A program made the position numbers and the translations under genes. DNA of 14,141 nt from Pseudomonadota bacterium (GTDB lineage Bacteria > Pseudomonadota > Alphaproteobacteria > Acetobacterales > Acetobacteraceae): assembly GCA_021807465.1 (NCBI GenBank), contig JAKBCX010000008.1, forward strand, positions 1 through 14,141, read 5' to 3'. The notes below the pieces were generated by a model. It searched no databases and was not told the DNA's origin. It saw only the letters and a program-made list of their open reading frames with translations. Every line of letters begins with the position of its first letter. Position 1 is the stretch's first letter. This document shows positions 8,191-14,141 of this stretch, piece by piece.

Positions 8191-9729
8191 ATGGTTTTGC
8201 ACCTGTCGATCGACAAGCCCACGCACACGGATTTCACCCCGCGCATCACGGTGTTCGGTGTCGGCGGTGGTGGTTGCAATGCCGTCAACAACATGATCCA
8301 GCTGAATCTGCCTGGTGTTGATTTCGTCGTTGCGAATACGGATGCGCAGCAATTGCAGCGCAGCCTCGCCGAGAAACGCATCCAGCTTGGGCCACATCTC
8401 ACCCAAGGCAATGGCGCTGGCGGACGGCCGGATGTCGGCAAGCTCTCGGCTGATGAGGCGGCGGAAGAGTTGGCGCGGCACCTGGAAAACACGCATATGG
8501 TGTTCATCACCGCTGGCATGGGCGGCGGCACCGGTACGGGCGCGGCGCCGGTTATCGCGCGCATGGCACGCGAGCGCGACATTCTCACCGTTGGCGTTGT
8601 GACCAAGCCGTTCGCTTTCGAGGGTAAACGCCGCATGCGCGCCGCCGAGGAAGGCATCATCGAGATGCAGGCCTATGTGGATACGCTGATCGTTATCCCG
8701 AACCAGAATCTCTTCAAAGTGGCCAATGAGCGTACCTCTTGGAAAGAGGCGTTCGAGATGGCCGATAACGTGCTTTATATGGGCGTGCGCGGCATTACCG
8801 ACCTGATGGTGATGCCCGGCATGGTGAATTTGGACTTTGCTGACGTGCGCAGCGTGATGCGCGAGATGGGCAAGGCGATGATGGGCACGGGCGAGGCCGA
8901 GGGCGACGATCGCGCCATCCGCGCGGCCGAGGCGGCCATCTCCAACCCGCTGCTCGAAGACACGAACATGAAGGGCGCGCGCGGCCTGCTCATCAACATC
9001 ACTGGCAGCTCCGATGTCACCCTGTTCGAGATCGACCAGGCGGCGAACCGCGTGAAGGAAGAGGTGGATACCGACGCCAACATCATGTTCGGTATGTCCC
9101 TGGACGAAACCATGGCGGGCCGGTTGCGCGTGTCCGTGGTGGCAACTGGCATCGATTCCATGCCAGCCGCCATGCCGAGCCTGAAGGTAGTGAATGGCGG
9201 CGAACCGGTGCAGTTTCCCGCCGCCGTATCTGGCCAGAGCGTGAGCCAGCAGGGTGCGGCCCAGGCCCCGGCCGCGCGCCAGGCTGGCTATGTGCCGGAA
9301 CCTCCTGCTACGCCGCTGGTCTCCAAGGCTTATATCGACCGTGGACACGAAATAGCACTGGGTGCCCAGGAAGCGGCGGCTCCTGCCGCAGCGGCTGTCG
9401 CAGCGGCCGAGATGGTGGCGCAGATGGCCCAGCCTGCCCCCGCCGCCGTGCAGCCGGCGCCGCGTCCCGCCATGCGCCCTGCCACGCCAGCCCATACCGT
9501 TGCGCCCACGCCGGTGCGTGTGCCAGAGCAGCCTAAGAGCGGCGGCAGCATCTTCAAATCGGTATTTGGGTTTGGCAGCGCCAAGCACGCGGCCCCTGCC
9601 CACCCGCCGCAGCGCCAAGAACCGGCCATTCAGGCCGAGCCGCAGAGCGAGGTCCGCCCTGCCGTGCGCCCGGCGCAGATTGATGAGGTTGGGCTGGAAA
9701 TTCCGGCCTTCTTGCGCCGCGGCCAGTAA
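8191..9729 (+). CDS. ftsZ: Cell division GTPase FtsZ
   Basis: FtsZ is the tubulin-like GTPase that forms the Z ring at mid-cell. The 512-residue protein has a core of about 325 residues: first glycine loop [16 protein letters not shown] (21-36), NTDAQQL (49-55), tubulin signature [16 protein letters not shown] (108-123), IPNQNLF (169-175) and the T7 loop NLDFADV (213-219), which supplies the catalytic aspartate. Residues about 330-495 are a very long Ala/Pro/Gln-rich, probably disordered linker, which makes the protein much longer than the 383 residues of E. coli FtsZ. It ends with the conserved peptide [14 protein letters not shown] (499-512), the FtsA-binding tail in alphaproteobacterial form. 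The start is fixed by the Shine-Dalgarno at 8176-8183. A terminator follows 18 bases after the stop. Confidence 0.98.
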   Translation: MVLHLSIDKPTHTDFTPRITVFGVGGGGCNAVNNMIQLNLPGVDFVVANTDAQQLQRSLAEKRIQLGPHLTQGNGAGGRPDVGKLSADEAAEELARHLENTHMVFITAGMGGGTGTGAAPVIARMARERDILTVGVVTKPFAFEGKRRMRAAEEGIIEMQAYVDTLIVIPNQNLFKVANERTSWKEAFEMADNVLYMGVRGITDLMVMPGMVNLDFADVRSVMREMGKAMMGTGEAEGDDRAIRAAEAAISNPLLEDTNMKGARGLLINITGSSDVTLFEIDQAANRVKEEVDTDANIMFGMSLDETMAGRLRVSVVATGIDSMPAAMPSLKVVNGGEPVQFPAAVSGQSVSQQGAAQAPAARQAGYVPEPPATPLVSKAYIDRGHEIALGAQEAAAPAAAAVAAAEMVAQMAQPAPAAVQPAPRPAMRPATPAHTVAPTPVRVPEQPKSGGSIFKSVFGFGSAKHAAPAHPPQRQEPAIQAEPQSEVRPAVRPAQIDEVGLEIPAFLRRGQ

Positions 9730-9747
9730 AACGAGCCTCACGGCATT

Positions 9748-9778
9748 AAAAAGGCCCTGCGAAAAGCAGGGCCTTTTT
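9748..9778. terminator. Bidirectional rho-independent terminator
   Basis: An eight-base GC stem, GGCCCTGC (9753-9760) with GCAGGGCC (9766-9773), closes a GAAAA loop. A run of five A before it and five T after it extends the pairing and gives a U tract on both strands. It stands between the convergent ftsZ (ends 9729) and the minus-strand gene ending at 9793, so it can stop both transcripts. Confidence 0.92.
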
Positions 9779-9792
9779 ATTTTTCATCGAGT

Positions 9793-10086
9793 CTATGCTT
9801 TCGAATCCACAGCAATGTAGCGCCGCTCGCCGCTGGTTTTGTTATACCAGACCTCAACCACATTGCCTTGTGTAGGGTCGAAAAATCGCTCGCCCGTAGG
9901 GGTAAACCCTTCATCGGCGCCTGCACGCTGGCTGTGTTTGTAATATGGCTCAAACACCGTGCCGATGAGCAGCACCACGCCAAAGATCAGCGGCCCCAAC
10001 ATCTCAGCCCCAGCCCCCAGTGTTATACCCAAGGCCCCGGCGAGCATTAGTAACACGCCAAACCCAAGAACAACGGCACGCAGCAT
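9793..10086 (-). CDS. Small two-helix membrane protein of unknown function, coupled to ybjQ homolog
   Basis: I do not recognise this 97-residue protein. It has two hydrophobic segments (about 4-24 and 29-46) with a short Gly/Ala turn, then a soluble tail of about 50 residues. The tail contains a pattern with aromatic, charged and turn residues, GERFFDPTQGNVVEVWYNKT (65-84) then SGERRYIAV (85-93), which could be a small beta module. Its ATG (10086-10084) overlaps the stop of the upstream YbjQ-family gene as TAATG, with GGAG eight bases upstream (plus-strand CTCC 10095-10098). The two are therefore one translationally coupled unit. The gene ends 15 bases from the shared terminator. Being kept intact and coupled argues that it is real. 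The topology is a guess; no function can be assigned. Confidence 0.85.
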   Translation of the reverse strand: MLRAVVLGFGVLLMLAGALGITLGAGAEMLGPLIFGVVLLIGTVFEPYYKHSQRAGADEGFTPTGERFFDPTQGNVVEVWYNKTSGERRYIAVDSKA

Positions 10087-10406
10087 TACGCTGGCTCCAG
10101 GATCACGGCGGTGCCGTAGGCGACAACCTCGCTCATGGTTTGGCCCATTTCTGAACTATCGAAGCGCAGCATGACAACGCCATTGGCGCCCATCAGCCGG
10201 GCATTCTCCACCATCCGGTCTATGGCGTGGCGCCGGGCCTCTTCAAGCATGCGTGTATATTCCACAATCTCGCCGCCCACGATGGAGCGTAGCCCGGCCA
10301 TAAGATTGCCGCCCAGCCCGCGCGAGCGCACAACGACGCCGAAAACCTGACCTAAGGTTTCCTGGATGCGGTGGTTAGCGATATTTTCCGTGGTTGCGAC
10401 GATCAT
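10086..10406 (-). CDS. YbjQ/UPF0145 (DUF74) family protein
   Basis: This 106-residue cytoplasmic protein matches the YbjQ/UPF0145 family along its whole length: MIVATTENIANHRI at the start, VFGVVVRSRGLGGNLMAGLR (21-40), SIVGGEIVEYTRMLEEAR (41-58), ENARLMGANGVVMLRFD (67-83) and VVAYGTAVILEP (94-105). The family is described as a possible heavy-metal-binding fold that oligomerises; no enzyme activity is established. The start at 10406 is fixed by AGGAGG (plus CCTCCT 10413-10418) six bases upstream. The frame is open further back to 10511, but that extension has no family similarity. The gene runs against ftsZ and away from lpxC, and its stop overlaps the next gene in TAATG. The coupling suggests a role at the membrane with the small protein; this is inference. 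Confidence 0.92.
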   Translation of the reverse strand: MIVATTENIANHRIQETLGQVFGVVVRSRGLGGNLMAGLRSIVGGEIVEYTRMLEEARRHAIDRMVENARLMGANGVVMLRFDSSEMGQTMSEVVAYGTAVILEPA

Positions 10407-10621
10407 CTGGCACCTCCTCTGATAAATGTAACAGAGCATGGTGTTTGGCACGCCGCAATGGCCTTGCGCTAAGGCACAAAAGGCGTTTTTTTCCGAAATG
10501 CTGCGATGCAATAATTTATTTTTATCAATAGGTTGTAGCGAAATAATCAGAAATAATGATTGACTGGCCCAGGCTCCTGGCAGCGCGATATATAAGGCTT
10601 GGTTAATAAGCTGGAGTCCCC
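10407..10621. promoter_or_regulatory. Divergent intergenic region between ybjQ homolog and lpxC
   Basis: This 215-base region must hold promoters for both directions. Towards lpxC there is TTGACT (10560-10565) and an AT-rich GATATATA (10587-10594), but the spacing of 21-23 bases is longer than standard. Between them lies an inverted repeat, CCAGG-CT-CCTGG (10569-10580). Bases 10508-10560 are strikingly AT-rich for this genome. A small inverted repeat GCCTT-GCGCT-AAGGC (10461-10475) stands before a T run at 10485-10491. I see no convincing -35/-10 pair for the minus-strand pair. Confidence 0.45.
10411..10418 (-). promoter_or_regulatory. Ribosome binding site of the ybjQ homolog
   Basis: On the minus strand the bases read AGGAGGTG, a full-length Shine-Dalgarno whose AGGAGG core lies six bases before the ATG at 10406. 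It decides the start against longer in-frame alternatives. Confidence 0.8.
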
Positions 10622-11557
10622 ATGTCGTCTTTGCGTGAAAGATATAGCCTGGCTATGGCGGCCCCCGCGCCGCGCCGCACGCTTAAGACGGAGATTTCGG
10701 CTGTTGGCCGCGGGCTTCACAGTGGTACCGATGTAACCATGACGCTGAAGCCGGCGGCCCTGGGAGCCGGAATCGTGTTCCGCCGCACCGATCTGGGGCT
10801 GGAAATTCCCGCGCGCTTCGACTGTGTGGCGGATACACGCCTTTGCACGCTGATCGCCGCAGGAGCGGCAAAGGTGGGGACCGTAGAGCATCTGATGGCG
10901 GCGCTCCTCGCGGCGGGCATAGACGATGCAGTGGTTGAGGTGGACGCCCCGGAACTGCCGGTGTTCGACGGCTCGGCCGCGCCCTTCCTGTTCCTTATCG
11001 AAAGCGCCGGCGTAACCGAGCATGGCGGCCTTAGAGAACAATTAGAAATTCTGCGCCCCGTGCGGGTGGAGCAGAATGGCGCCTTTGCCGAGCTTCGCCC
11101 GCATCAAGAGGGCGGGACGGGGTTTGACGTGTCGCTTTCGATCGAATTCACGGCTGAAGCCATTGGCGCCCAGGCTTATCATTTCCATCTATCCGCCGAA
11201 AACTTCGGCCAGGAAATTGCCGCCGCCCGCACCTTTACGCAGCTTGGCGAGATTGAGGCGCTGCACAAAGCCGGGCTGGCCAAGGGTGGCTCGCTGGCCA
11301 ATGCCATTGTGGTGGACGGCGCCAAGATAATGAACCCTGAGGGGCTGCGCTTCCAGGATGAATTCGTGCGCCATAAGCTGCTGGACGTGCTGGGCGACCT
11401 GGCCCTGGCCGGCGCGCCCATTTCGGGCCGCTTTATCGGCGCCCGTACGGGCCATGCGTTGAACAACCAGCTGCTTCGCACCTTGTTCTCAGATCAAGCC
11501 AATTACCGGCTGGTGAATGGCGCTTTTGCGACTCCCCTACAGCTTACCGCGGCCTGA
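10622..11557 (+). CDS. lpxC: UDP-3-O-acyl-N-acetylglucosamine deacetylase LpxC
   Basis: LpxC is the zinc deacetylase that catalyses the committed step of lipid A synthesis in the cytoplasm. The 311-residue protein has RTLKTEISAVGRGLHSG (19-35), TVEHLMAALLAAGIDDAVVE (87-106), LPVFDGSAAPF (112-122), then EFVRHKLLDVLGDLALAG (247-264) and the late GHALNNQLL (277-285). The zinc ligands His90, His251 and Asp255, the base Glu89 and His278 align with E. coli LpxC His79, His238, Asp242, Glu78 and His265. The N terminus carries about 18 extra residues before the usual start of the family. ATG 10622 has GGAG five bases upstream (10613-10616); ATG 10655 would give a shorter form but has no ribosome site. 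It is its own transcription unit or the first gene of one, since the ybjQ pair is divergent. Confidence 0.97.
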   Translation: MSSLRERYSLAMAAPAPRRTLKTEISAVGRGLHSGTDVTMTLKPAALGAGIVFRRTDLGLEIPARFDCVADTRLCTLIAAGAAKVGTVEHLMAALLAAGIDDAVVEVDAPELPVFDGSAAPFLFLIESAGVTEHGGLREQLEILRPVRVEQNGAFAELRPHQEGGTGFDVSLSIEFTAEAIGAQAYHFHLSAENFGQEIAAARTFTQLGEIEALHKAGLAKGGSLANAIVVDGAKIMNPEGLRFQDEFVRHKLLDVLGDLALAGAPISGRFIGARTGHALNNQLLRTLFSDQANYRLVNGAFATPLQLTAA

Positions 11558-11848
11558 CGCGCGGAGAGGGGTTTTCTTCCCTTCATGGCGGTACAGTTAT
11601 AATTTTCTGCTTAGGGCGCGGCGCATGAAAAATGCGTTAAAAATAGTACCCTGAATAACCCAAAACCAGGCATTTGCGCCGGTGCCGCCACGGCATAAAC
11701 CTGAAGCCTTGTATGGCTTGCAGGCGATGTTTTGGCCAAATCGGTGTGTCTTTTACATTTGCCTGCCTCCCTTCACCATGCCAAGTAATCGGCAAGCGCC
11801 CTGGGTTTTCCGGGGCGGGCTTTGGTGTTGGTCAAGGAGACGGGTTGA
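11558..11848 (+). promoter_or_regulatory. Structured leader / intergenic region upstream of cysD
   Basis: No convincing lpxC terminator is visible in these 291 bases. A TATAAT stands at 11598-11603 without a good -35; a second, weak promoter candidate is TTGGCC (11732-11737) with TACATT (11754-11759), overlapped by the perfect palindrome TTTGGCCAAA (11731-11740). Hairpin-forming repeats follow one another: CGCAT-gaaaa-ATGCG (11622-11636) enclosed by GGTAC/GTACC (11590-11594, 11646-11650); TGCCG-cca-CGGCA (11683-11695); CCTGAAGCC-ttgtat-GGCTTgCAGG (11700-11724, one bulge); TGCC/GGCA (11779-11794); and GCCCTGG-gtttt-CCGGGGC (11798-11816). The cysD Shine-Dalgarno AAGGAG is at 11834-11839. An RNA-based control is possible but matches no riboswitch class that I recognise. 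Confidence 0.4.
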
Positions 11849-12769
11849 ATGGATGCCGTGACGGATACGGTGACACTGACGCATTTGCAGCGTCTGGAAG
11901 CTGAGTCGATCCACATTATGCGCGAGGTTGTTGCTGAGACGGAGAAGCCTGTGATGCTTTATTCCGTGGGCAAGGACTCGGCGGTTATGTTGCATCTGGC
12001 GCGCAAGGCGTTTTATCCTTCGCCGCCGCCTTTCCCGCTGCTGCATGTGGATACGACGTGGAAGTTCCGGGCCATGTACGAAATGCGCGACCGTATGGCC
12101 AAGGAGAGCGGCATGGAGCTGCTCGTTTACCAGAACCCCGAGGCCAAGGCGAAGAACATCAACCCGTTCGACCACGGCCCGCTGCACACCGATATGTGGA
12201 AGACCGAAGGGCTGAAGCAGGCGCTGGACCTTTACGGGTTCGATGCCGCATTTGGCGGCGCGCGCCGCGACGAGGAGAAGAGCCGCGCCAAGGAGCGTAT
12301 CTTCTCGTTCCGTTCCGCCAATCATCGCTGGGACCCGAAGAACCAGCGCCCCGAGCTGTGGAATTTGTATAACGCCCGTAAGGCCAAGGGCGAGAGCATC
12401 CGCGTGTTCCCCATCTCCAACTGGACTGAGCTGGACATCTGGCAGTACATCCATCTGGAGAACATCCCCATTGTGCCGTTGTATTTCGCGGATAAGCGGC
12501 CGGTTGTGGAGCGTGACGGCCTGATTATCATGGTCGATGACGAGCGCTTCCCGCTGAACCCCGGCGAAGTGCCGGAGATGAAATCCGTCCGCTTCCGCAC
12601 GCTGGGCTGCTACCCGCTTTCCGGCGCGGTGGAGTCCGAGGCGAAGACGCTGCCAGAGGTGATCCAGGAAATGCTGCTCACCACCACGTCTGAGCGCCAG
12701 GGCCGTGTGATCGACAAGGATGCTGGCGGCGCCAGCATGGAGAAGAAGAAGCAGGAGGGGTATTTCTAA
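11849..12769 (+). CDS. cysD: Sulfate adenylyltransferase subunit 2 (small, catalytic subunit)
   Basis: CysD is the PP-loop ATP sulfurylase subunit that, driven by GTP hydrolysis in CysN, makes adenosine 5'-phosphosulfate from sulfate and ATP in the cytoplasm. The 306-residue product has an N-terminal helix [18 protein letters not shown], then the PP-loop [14 protein letters not shown] (38-51), HVDTTWKF (66-73), [20 protein letters not shown] (135-154), [14 protein letters not shown] (188-201) and [16 protein letters not shown] (248-263). The C-terminal tail with GRVIDKD (285-291) and EKKKQEGYF is typical. The start at 11849 has AAGGAG nine bases upstream. The stop overlaps the cysN ATG by one base (TAATG). 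It is distinguished from PAPS reductase (CysH) by the [13 protein letters not shown] block and the cysN partner. The name nodP would also fit the family, but nothing here suggests nodulation. Confidence 0.97.
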   Translation: MDAVTDTVTLTHLQRLEAESIHIMREVVAETEKPVMLYSVGKDSAVMLHLARKAFYPSPPPFPLLHVDTTWKFRAMYEMRDRMAKESGMELLVYQNPEAKAKNINPFDHGPLHTDMWKTEGLKQALDLYGFDAAFGGARRDEEKSRAKERIFSFRSANHRWDPKNQRPELWNLYNARKAKGESIRVFPISNWTELDIWQYIHLENIPIVPLYFADKRPVVERDGLIIMVDDERFPLNPGEVPEMKSVRFRTLGCYPLSGAVESEAKTLPEVIQEMLLTTTSERQGRVIDKDAGGASMEKKKQEGYF

Positions 12770-14141
12770 TGTCCGAGACGACCACCAAGGAAAGCTCCTA
12801 CAAGACCGACGAACTGATCTCGCAGGATATCGACGCATATCTGCAGCAGCATCAGCACAAATCCATGCTGCGCTTCATCACCTGCGGTTCGGTGGATGAT
12901 GGTAAATCGACCCTGATCGGGCGCCTGCTGTATGATTCAAAGATGATCTTCGAGGATCAGCTTGCCGCTTTGGAAGCCGATTCCAAGAAGGTTGGCACGC
13001 AGGGCCAGAACATCGACTTCGCGCTGCTGGTCGATGGCTTGGCCGCTGAGCGTGAGCAGGGCATCACCATCGACGTGGCGTACCGCTTCTTCGCCACCGA
13101 GAAGCGCAAATTCATCGTCGCGGACACGCCGGGCCACGAGCAATACACGCGCAACATGGTCACCGGCGCCTCCACCGCCGACCTTGCCGTCATCCTCATC
13201 GATGCGCGCAAGGGCGTGCTGACGCAGACGCGCCGGCATTCCTACCTGGCGCATCTCATCGGCATCCGTAACCTCGTGGTTGCGGTGAACAAGATGGATC
13301 TGATCGGCTACGATCACGATAAGTATGACGCGATCATCGCCGATTACCGCCAGTTCGCGAACTCCATCGGCATCAAGAATTTCACGCCGATGCCCATCTC
13401 CGGCTTTATGGGCGACAACATCACCCTGAAATCCGAGAACACGCCCTGGTATAACGGCCCCACGCTCATCCAGCATCTGGAGACGGTGGAGCTGGACGTG
13501 ACCGCCGATCAGGCGAAGAAGTTCCGCCTGCCGGTGCAATGGGTCAACCGTCCCAATCTCGACTTCCGCGGCTTCTCCGGCCAGGTGGCCACGGGCGTCA
13601 TCAAGCCCGGCGATGCGGTGCGCGTTCTGCCCTCCGGCAAAACTTCCACCGTCACGCGCATCGTCACCTTCGACGGCGATCTGCCGAAGACTGTTGCCGG
13701 CCAGTCAGTCACCCTCTGCTTTGCCGATGAAATCGACTGCTCGCGCGGCGATGTTATCACCAAGGCGGACGAGCCGGTGCAGGTGGCCGATCAGTTCGAG
13801 GCGAATCTGGTGTGGATGTCCGACGAGGCGCTTATGCCGGGCCGCTCCTACTGGCTGAAAATAGGCACGCAGACCGTCTCGGCCAGCATTCACGCGCCCA
13901 AATACGCGGTGAACGTGAACACGCTGGAGCACATGGCGGTGAAGACGCTGGAACTGAACGCCATTGGTGTGACCAACATCATCACTGACCGCGCGATTCC
14001 GTTCGAGGCTTATACCGAGAACCGCGCGCTGGGCGGCTTCATCGTTATCGACAAGATGACGAACGCCACCGTGGGCGCTGGCATGATCAATTTCGCGCTG
14101 CGCCGTTCGCAGAACGTGCATTGGCAGGCGCTGGATGTGTC
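12769..14141 (+). CDS. cysN: Sulfate adenylyltransferase subunit 1 (GTPase), probably fused to APS kinase; 3' end outside window
   Basis: CysN is the elongation-factor-like GTPase that energises CysD. The visible 457 residues include G1 CGSVDDGKST (39-48), the switch region EREQGITIDVAYRFF (94-108), G3 DTPGHEQYT (119-127), G4 NKMD (174-177) and PISG (209-212), followed by two beta-barrel domains (about 250-450). The start at 12769 overlaps the cysD stop (TAATG), with AGGAGG at 12753-12758. The reading frame stays open at the window end. The last residues RRSQNVHWQALDV (445-457) are like the linker seen in CysN-CysC fusions, where an APS kinase domain follows. I infer a bifunctional CysNC, which would phosphorylate APS to PAPS, but the kinase domain is not in view. 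Confidence 0.95.
   Translation, partial: MSETTTKESSYKTDELISQDIDAYLQQHQHKSMLRFITCGSVDDGKSTLIGRLLYDSKMIFEDQLAALEADSKKVGTQGQNIDFALLVDGLAAEREQGITIDVAYRFFATEKRKFIVADTPGHEQYTRNMVTGASTADLAVILIDARKGVLTQTRRHSYLAHLIGIRNLVVAVNKMDLIGYDHDKYDAIIADYRQFANSIGIKNFTPMPISGFMGDNITLKSENTPWYNGPTLIQHLETVELDVTADQAKKFRLPVQWVNRPNLDFRGFSGQVATGVIKPGDAVRVLPSGKTSTVTRIVTFDGDLPKTVAGQSVTLCFADEIDCSRGDVITKADEPVQVADQFEANLVWMSDEALMPGRSYWLKIGTQTVSASIHAPKYAVNVNTLEHMAVKTLELNAIGVTNIITDRAIPFEAYTENRALGGFIVIDKMTNATVGAGMINFALRRSQNVHWQALDV

Noticed and set aside
7993..9741. Very long open frame (582 codons) on the minus strand opposite ftsZ and the end of ftsA
   Set aside because: Low-complexity His/Arg/Gly composition, no ribosome site noticed and full coverage by FtsZ in the sense direction. 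It is a shadow of codon bias.
10461..10491. Terminator-like repeat GCCTT-GCGCT-AAGGC with a later T run on the plus strand
   Set aside because: The stem is only five pairs, the T run is ten bases away, and no plus-strand gene lies upstream to be terminated.
10407..10511. Upstream extension of the ybjQ homolog
   Set aside because: The family starts at MIVATTENI and the AGGAGG directly before that ATG decides the start.
11566..11583. GAGGGG/TTCCCTT pairing just after lpxC as an lpxC terminator
   Set aside because: The stem depends on G-U pairs and no U tract follows, so it does not qualify as a rho-independent terminator.

Overview
The window is a GC-rich stretch of chromosome from an alphaproteobacterium. 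It carries the division and cell wall (dcw) cluster, a small two-gene cassette of unknown role, lpxC and the start of a sulfate-activation operon. The alphaproteobacterial assignment rests on the murD-ftsW-murG-murC-murB-ddl-ftsQ-ftsA-ftsZ order with murB between murC and ddl, on the FtsZ C-terminal peptide (LEIPAFLRR) behind a very long Ala/Pro/Gln-rich linker, and on lpxC lying close behind ftsZ. LpxC shows a lipid A-making Gram-negative envelope. An acetic-acid-bacterium-like or other Rhodospirillales host is possible, but the sequence alone does not settle the family.

Layout: (1) 1-9729, plus strand: the 3' end of murD, then ftsW, murG, murC, murB, ddl, ftsQ, ftsA and ftsZ. From murD to ftsA every junction overlaps by 1 to 13 bases; only ftsA-ftsZ has a gap (48 nt), which holds a strong ribosome binding site and a candidate -35 box. 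(2) 9748-9778: a bidirectional hairpin terminator between the convergent ftsZ and a minus-strand pair. (3) 9793-10406, minus strand: a YbjQ/UPF0145 family gene and a translationally coupled 97-residue membrane protein of unknown function. (4) 10407-10621: divergent intergenic region. (5) 10622-11557: lpxC. (6) 11558-11848: a 291-nt leader rich in inverted repeats. (7) 11849-14141: cysD and the 5' part of cysN, probably a cysNC fusion that runs off the window.

How the genes work together: MurD, MurC, MurB and Ddl make and assemble the UDP-MurNAc-pentapeptide in the cytoplasm. MurG adds GlcNAc to give lipid II. FtsW polymerises lipid II at the septum, and FtsQ, FtsA and FtsZ build the divisome that places it there. 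LpxC commits UDP-(3-O-acyl)-GlcNAc to lipid A, so the region couples murein, division and outer membrane supply. CysD and CysN are a separate function: they activate sulfate to APS for cysteine synthesis or sulfation.

Most of the window is ordinary core genome. The parts that deserve a second look are the ybjQ/membrane-protein cassette between ftsZ and lpxC, the structured cysD leader with an overlapping Cys-rich reading frame, and a few protein-level details. I see no mobile element, CRISPR array, tRNA, rRNA or obvious new defence system.
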